This document shows positions 42,635 to 45,005 of a stretch of DNA of 45,005 nucleotides, piece by piece. The position numbers and the translations under genes were made by a program. Position 1 is the stretch's first letter. Each line of letters begins with the position of its first letter. The notes below the pieces were generated by a model. It saw only the letters and a program-made list of their open reading frames with translations, made no database searches and was not told where the DNA came from. This DNA is from Myxococcales bacterium (lineage in GTDB: Bacteria > Myxococcota_A > Bradymonadia > Bradymonadales > Bradymonadaceae), in assembly GCA_007120035.1 (NCBI GenBank), contig SKON01000081.1:1-45005 (forward strand), read 5' to 3'.

Positions 42635-43396
42635 ATGCAAGCCAAGGAAGAGCAGGTCCTGAAGTCCGTGGTGAATCGCCAGCCATTCCCGCTGGTCTTC
42701 GCCACGTTAACGGGCAGTCACCTCTACGGATTTCCGTCCTTCGACTCGGACCTAAATTTACGAGGGGCTCATGTCTTGCCCCTGGATAAGGTGGTGGGGT
42801 TGTACACCGAGCAGGAGACCCTGCAGGTACACAGCCACCTCGGCGGCCACGACGTGGATCTGGTGACCCACGACGTAAAGCGGTATTTCGAGCTGCTCCT
42901 GAGGCAGAACCCCGATGTGTTGGAGGAGATCTACTCTCCCCTGGTTCATCATCAGGGGAGTTATTTCGAGGAGCTCCGGGAGATCGCTTCCCTGTGCATC
43001 ACCAAAGAGTACGGGAAATCCTACCGGGCCTACGCCCAGAAGCTGTGGAACTCCTTTGAGCGGCAGCGACAGCTCAAGCCATTGCTCTACGTGTTCCGGG
43101 TGATCCTGACGGGGATGCACCTGATGGAGACCGGTGAGGTGGAGGCCAATATCATGAGGCTGAATCATCGGTATCGGTTGCCCTACCTGGGGGACTTGAT
43201 CACCTTGAAGCTGCGGGGCTCTGAAGAGACCTTGATGGAGGACGTGGACCTCGAGTTTTACGGGCGAGAGTTTCGGAGGCTGATGCGAGAGCTGACGGAC
43301 GCCCGGTTGAGCAGTGATCTGCCGGAGGAACCGAGGGGAAAGCCGGAGCTTCACGATTTGCTGATTCGGCTGCGGCTGGAATACGAAAAGGGTTGA
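42635..43396 (+). CDS. Predicted nucleotidyltransferase (COG3541-like)
   Basis: A 253-residue protein with the N-terminal nucleotidyltransferase pattern TLTGSHLYGFPSFDSDLNLRGAHVL: Gly27-Ser28 and Ser38-Asp39, but Asn41 where the second metal-binding Asp is expected. This follows the YcgL/COG3541 group of pol-beta-like proteins, which acts on unknown substrates. Further segments are HDVKRYFELLLRQNPDVLEEIYSP, SYRAYAQKLWNSFERQRQLKPLLYVFRVILTGMHLMETGEVEANI and the C-terminal helical part. ATG 42635 is the likeliest start, though its ribosome-binding sequence is weak. It divergently faces the FemAB-like gene across 123 bp and precedes the copper lipoprotein gene by 4 bp. Loss of the second Asp questions catalytic activity. 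Confidence 0.78.
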   Translation: MQAKEEQVLKSVVNRQPFPLVFATLTGSHLYGFPSFDSDLNLRGAHVLPLDKVVGLYTEQETLQVHSHLGGHDVDLVTHDVKRYFELLLRQNPDVLEEIYSPLVHHQGSYFEELREIASLCITKEYGKSYRAYAQKLWNSFERQRQLKPLLYVFRVILTGMHLMETGEVEANIMRLNHRYRLPYLGDLITLKLRGSEETLMEDVDLEFYGREFRRLMRELTDARLSSDLPEEPRGKPELHDLLIRLRLEYEKG

Positions 43397-43400
43397 GACG

Positions 43401-44819
43401 ATGATGAAAACCTGGCGGGCGTTGTTGGTAGGTGGTGTGGTGATGGGGCTCTCTGTGGGGTGCGGGGATCCCGATAATCCCGGCGGTGAGCCGAACCAGG
43501 AGTCGAATCAGACCGATCCGAATCAGGATCCGAACCAGACCGACCCGAACCAGACCGACCCGAACCAGACCGACCCGAACCAGGGGCCGGCGTCGGTGAC
43601 CTATTATCAGCACGCCCAGCCGATCATCGAGGCCCGCTGTGGAGGATGCCACGGGGTGGACGATATCGGCGGGTTGGAGCTGATCACCTACGAGGGGGTG
43701 TACTCAAACCGGCTCCTGTCGGAGGCGACGATCCGAGAAGGGACGATGCCGCCGTGGCTGGCCGGCGATGAGTGCACGGAGTATCGGCATTCCTTTGCGT
43801 TGAAACCGGAGGAGCGAGAGCTCCTCTTGGAGTTCTTTGAAGAGGGGGCCGCCGAGGGAGATCCGGCGGATCCGGCGCCGCCGTTGGAGGCCTCGGCGAC
43901 GAGCCTCTCCCGGGTGGACGTGGAGCTGGAGATGCCCGTGGACTACGAGCCGCGGCTTCAGCCCGATGACTATCGGTGCTTCCCGATCGACTGGACGGAA
44001 GAGGAGCCGGGGTACATCACGGGGTTCAACGTGAGCCCCGGCAATCCGGAGATCGTACACCACGTGATCGCCTTCTACGCGCCACCGGAGTTGGCTGCCG
44101 AGGTGGAGGCCCGGGAAGCCGCCGAGGAGGGCCCGGGGTACACCTGCTTTGGGACCCCGGGGATCAGTGACGAGAACTTCGGGCGGCCCGGAGGAGTCGC
44201 GTGGCTGGGGTCCTGGGCACCGGGAGGGTTGGGGATCGACTTCCCGGAGGGCACAGGGCTGCCCGTGGAGCCCGGGTCGAAGGTGATTGTGCAGGTTCAT
44301 TACAACACCTACGAAGGGGAGACCCATACGGATCGGAGCGCCGTACAGTTCCGGTTCGATGAGACCGTGGAGCGGTCGGCGATGTACCTGCCCTGGGCGA
44401 ACCCGAACTGGTTGAGCAACCCGAACAGCATGCTGATCCCCGCCGGGGACGCCGAGGTGAGGCACTCCTTCGGGTTCGACATCGCGTCGATGCTGGGGGC
44501 GAACGTGAGGATCTACTCGGCGAACCTCCACATGCACCTTTTGGGGACCCGAGGGCGGCAGTGGATCCAACGGTCCACAGGGCAGGCCTGTTTGTTGGAT
44601 GTACCCCGGTGGGACTTCAACTGGCAGTACGAGTTCGTGTTGGAAGAGCCCGAGGTGTTGGCGCCCGGTGACCAGCTGTGGATCGAGTGCGAGTGGGACA
44701 ACAGCGCCGCGAATCAGCCGATCATCCAGGGCGAGCGGATCGAGCCCCAGGACGTGCGGTGGGGCGATGGGACGACCGATGAGATGTGTCTGGGGATCTT
44801 TTACGTGACCTTTGAGTAG
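43401..44819 (+). CDS. Cytochrome c / PHM-like copper monooxygenase lipoprotein
   Basis: A 472-residue lipoprotein (lipobox LSVGC) with a short tandem TDPNQ linker (15-bp repeats in DNA, about residues 38-60). A c-type heme motif CGGCH (C80, C83, H84) begins a small domain followed by a long region (about 175-472) of the type II copper ascorbate-dependent monooxygenase family (PHM/DBH-like). The expected ligands are in place: CuH site His220-His221 (IVHHVIAFY) and His300 (VQVHYNT); CuM site His377, His379 (LHMHLLG) and Met462 (DEMCLGIFY). Such enzymes hydroxylate C-H bonds using O2; here a tethered cytochrome domain could supply electrons. Substrate unknown. The TAG stop touches the first unit of the repeat array at 44819. 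Confidence 0.85.
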   Translation: MMKTWRALLVGGVVMGLSVGCGDPDNPGGEPNQESNQTDPNQDPNQTDPNQTDPNQTDPNQGPASVTYYQHAQPIIEARCGGCHGVDDIGGLELITYEGVYSNRLLSEATIREGTMPPWLAGDECTEYRHSFALKPEERELLLEFFEEGAAEGDPADPAPPLEASATSLSRVDVELEMPVDYEPRLQPDDYRCFPIDWTEEEPGYITGFNVSPGNPEIVHHVIAFYAPPELAAEVEAREAAEEGPGYTCFGTPGISDENFGRPGGVAWLGSWAPGGLGIDFPEGTGLPVEPGSKVIVQVHYNTYEGETHTDRSAVQFRFDETVERSAMYLPWANPNWLSNPNSMLIPAGDAEVRHSFGFDIASMLGANVRIYSANLHMHLLGTRGRQWIQRSTGQACLLDVPRWDFNWQYEFVLEEPEVLAPGDQLWIECEWDNSAANQPIIQGERIEPQDVRWGDGTTDEMCLGIFYVTFE

Positions 44820-45005
44820 TCGGGGTTGTTGTGGAAGGACACCGGACCGTGGGGGTTGTTGGGGAAGGACACCGGAGGGTCGGGGTTGTTGGGGAAGGAC
44901 ACCGGAGGGTCGGGGTTGTTGGGGAAGGACACCGGAGGGTCGGGGTTGTTGGGGAAGGACACCGGACCGTCGGGGTTGGCGGCGGTACATTTCCGAGCAT
45001 AGTTC
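44819..45005 (+). repeat. Tandem 30-bp intergenic repeat array (runs off window)
   Basis: Five 30-bp units (from 44819 to 44968), each of the form GTCGGGGTTGTTGGGGAAGG plus ACACCGGAGG or ACACCGGACC, then a part-unit joining the end motif CATTTCCGAGCATAGTTC at 44988-45005, where the window stops. The first base is the G of the preceding TAG stop codon. Units in the middle are identical. The sub-type (TTGTTGGGG) differs from the TTTGCGGCG sub-type at 41.2 kb. The G-tracts could form a G-quadruplex. Confidence 0.9.

Noticed and set aside
43704..44990. - strand open frame running through the copper lipoprotein gene and the repeat array
   Set aside because: Its repetitive PRRSGVLPQQ-type N-terminus is the translation of the tandem repeat, and the + strand gene is well supported.

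Overview
The window is dense, GC-rich bacterial DNA: about 36 protein genes, no rRNA or tRNA gene, and no transposase or integrase that I can recognise. Many lipoproteins with very acidic Glu-rich linkers, two outer-membrane barrel-like proteins, a pilMNOPQ type IV pilus operon, a B12-dependent ribonucleotide reductase, a class I lysyl-tRNA synthetase and cytochrome/copper lipoproteins suggest a Gram-negative bacterium of the former Deltaproteobacteria (Myxococcota/Bradymonadota-like). That placement is inference from gene content only.

Layout. 1-3.8 kb (mostly + strand): the end of htpG, a DUF4168 lipoprotein overlapping a VKOR-DsbA disulfide-formation fusion, yacG on the - strand, a hotdog thioesterase and a YceI lipoprotein, closed by a bidirectional terminator. 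3.9-6.8 kb (- strand): a lipoprotein built from cysteine repeats, then a two-gene redox module (polyferredoxin membrane protein plus FAD/NAD oxidoreductase). 7-10.4 kb: a poly-Glu lipoprotein, a zinc-ribbon/transmembrane/Glu-Pro-rod protein and a type II NADH dehydrogenase-like flavoprotein. 10.4-13.9 kb: nrdJ with a paired NrdR-box regulatory region. 14-16.4 kb (- strand): a small membrane protein, a lipoprotein and proB. 16.6-17.3 kb: a DksA/TraR-like regulator and a small unknown protein. 17.8-25.2 kb: pilM-N-O-P-Q plus a lipoprotein; PilQ carries a very large coiled-coil insertion. 25.4-30 kb: lysK, a DUF6178-like gene, a long perfect inverted repeat and a winged-helix protein with a Fic-like region. 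30-32.3 kb (- strand): a ROK sugar kinase and a NUDIX-metallo-beta-lactamase fusion. 32.4-36.7 kb (+ strand): barrel protein, cyclophilin, barrel protein, ppk1. 36.7-37.7 kb: a second VKOR fusion with the opposite domain order. 37.8-41.1 kb: a photolyase fused to a renalase-like flavoprotein, then a C-factor-like SDR. 41.3-45 kb: a FemAB/GNAT-like protein, a nucleotidyltransferase-like protein and a lipoprotein joining a cytochrome c motif to a PHM-like copper monooxygenase.

The structure least explained by genes is a dispersed intergenic repeat family: tandem G-rich units of 30 bp linked to a conserved end motif (TTTCCGAGCATAGTTC followed by AGGGCCCCCACGGTCC). It occurs at about 17.3, 41.2 and 44.8 kb, with a decayed copy at 4.3 kb. 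At each site the units lie just 3' of a gene and on that gene's strand. At 41.3 kb the end motif forms an 86-bp inverted repeat that also encodes the last codons and stop of the neighbouring gene. Other regulatory observations are a NrdR box pair before nrdJ and a 13-bp motif at identical spacing before two terminators.
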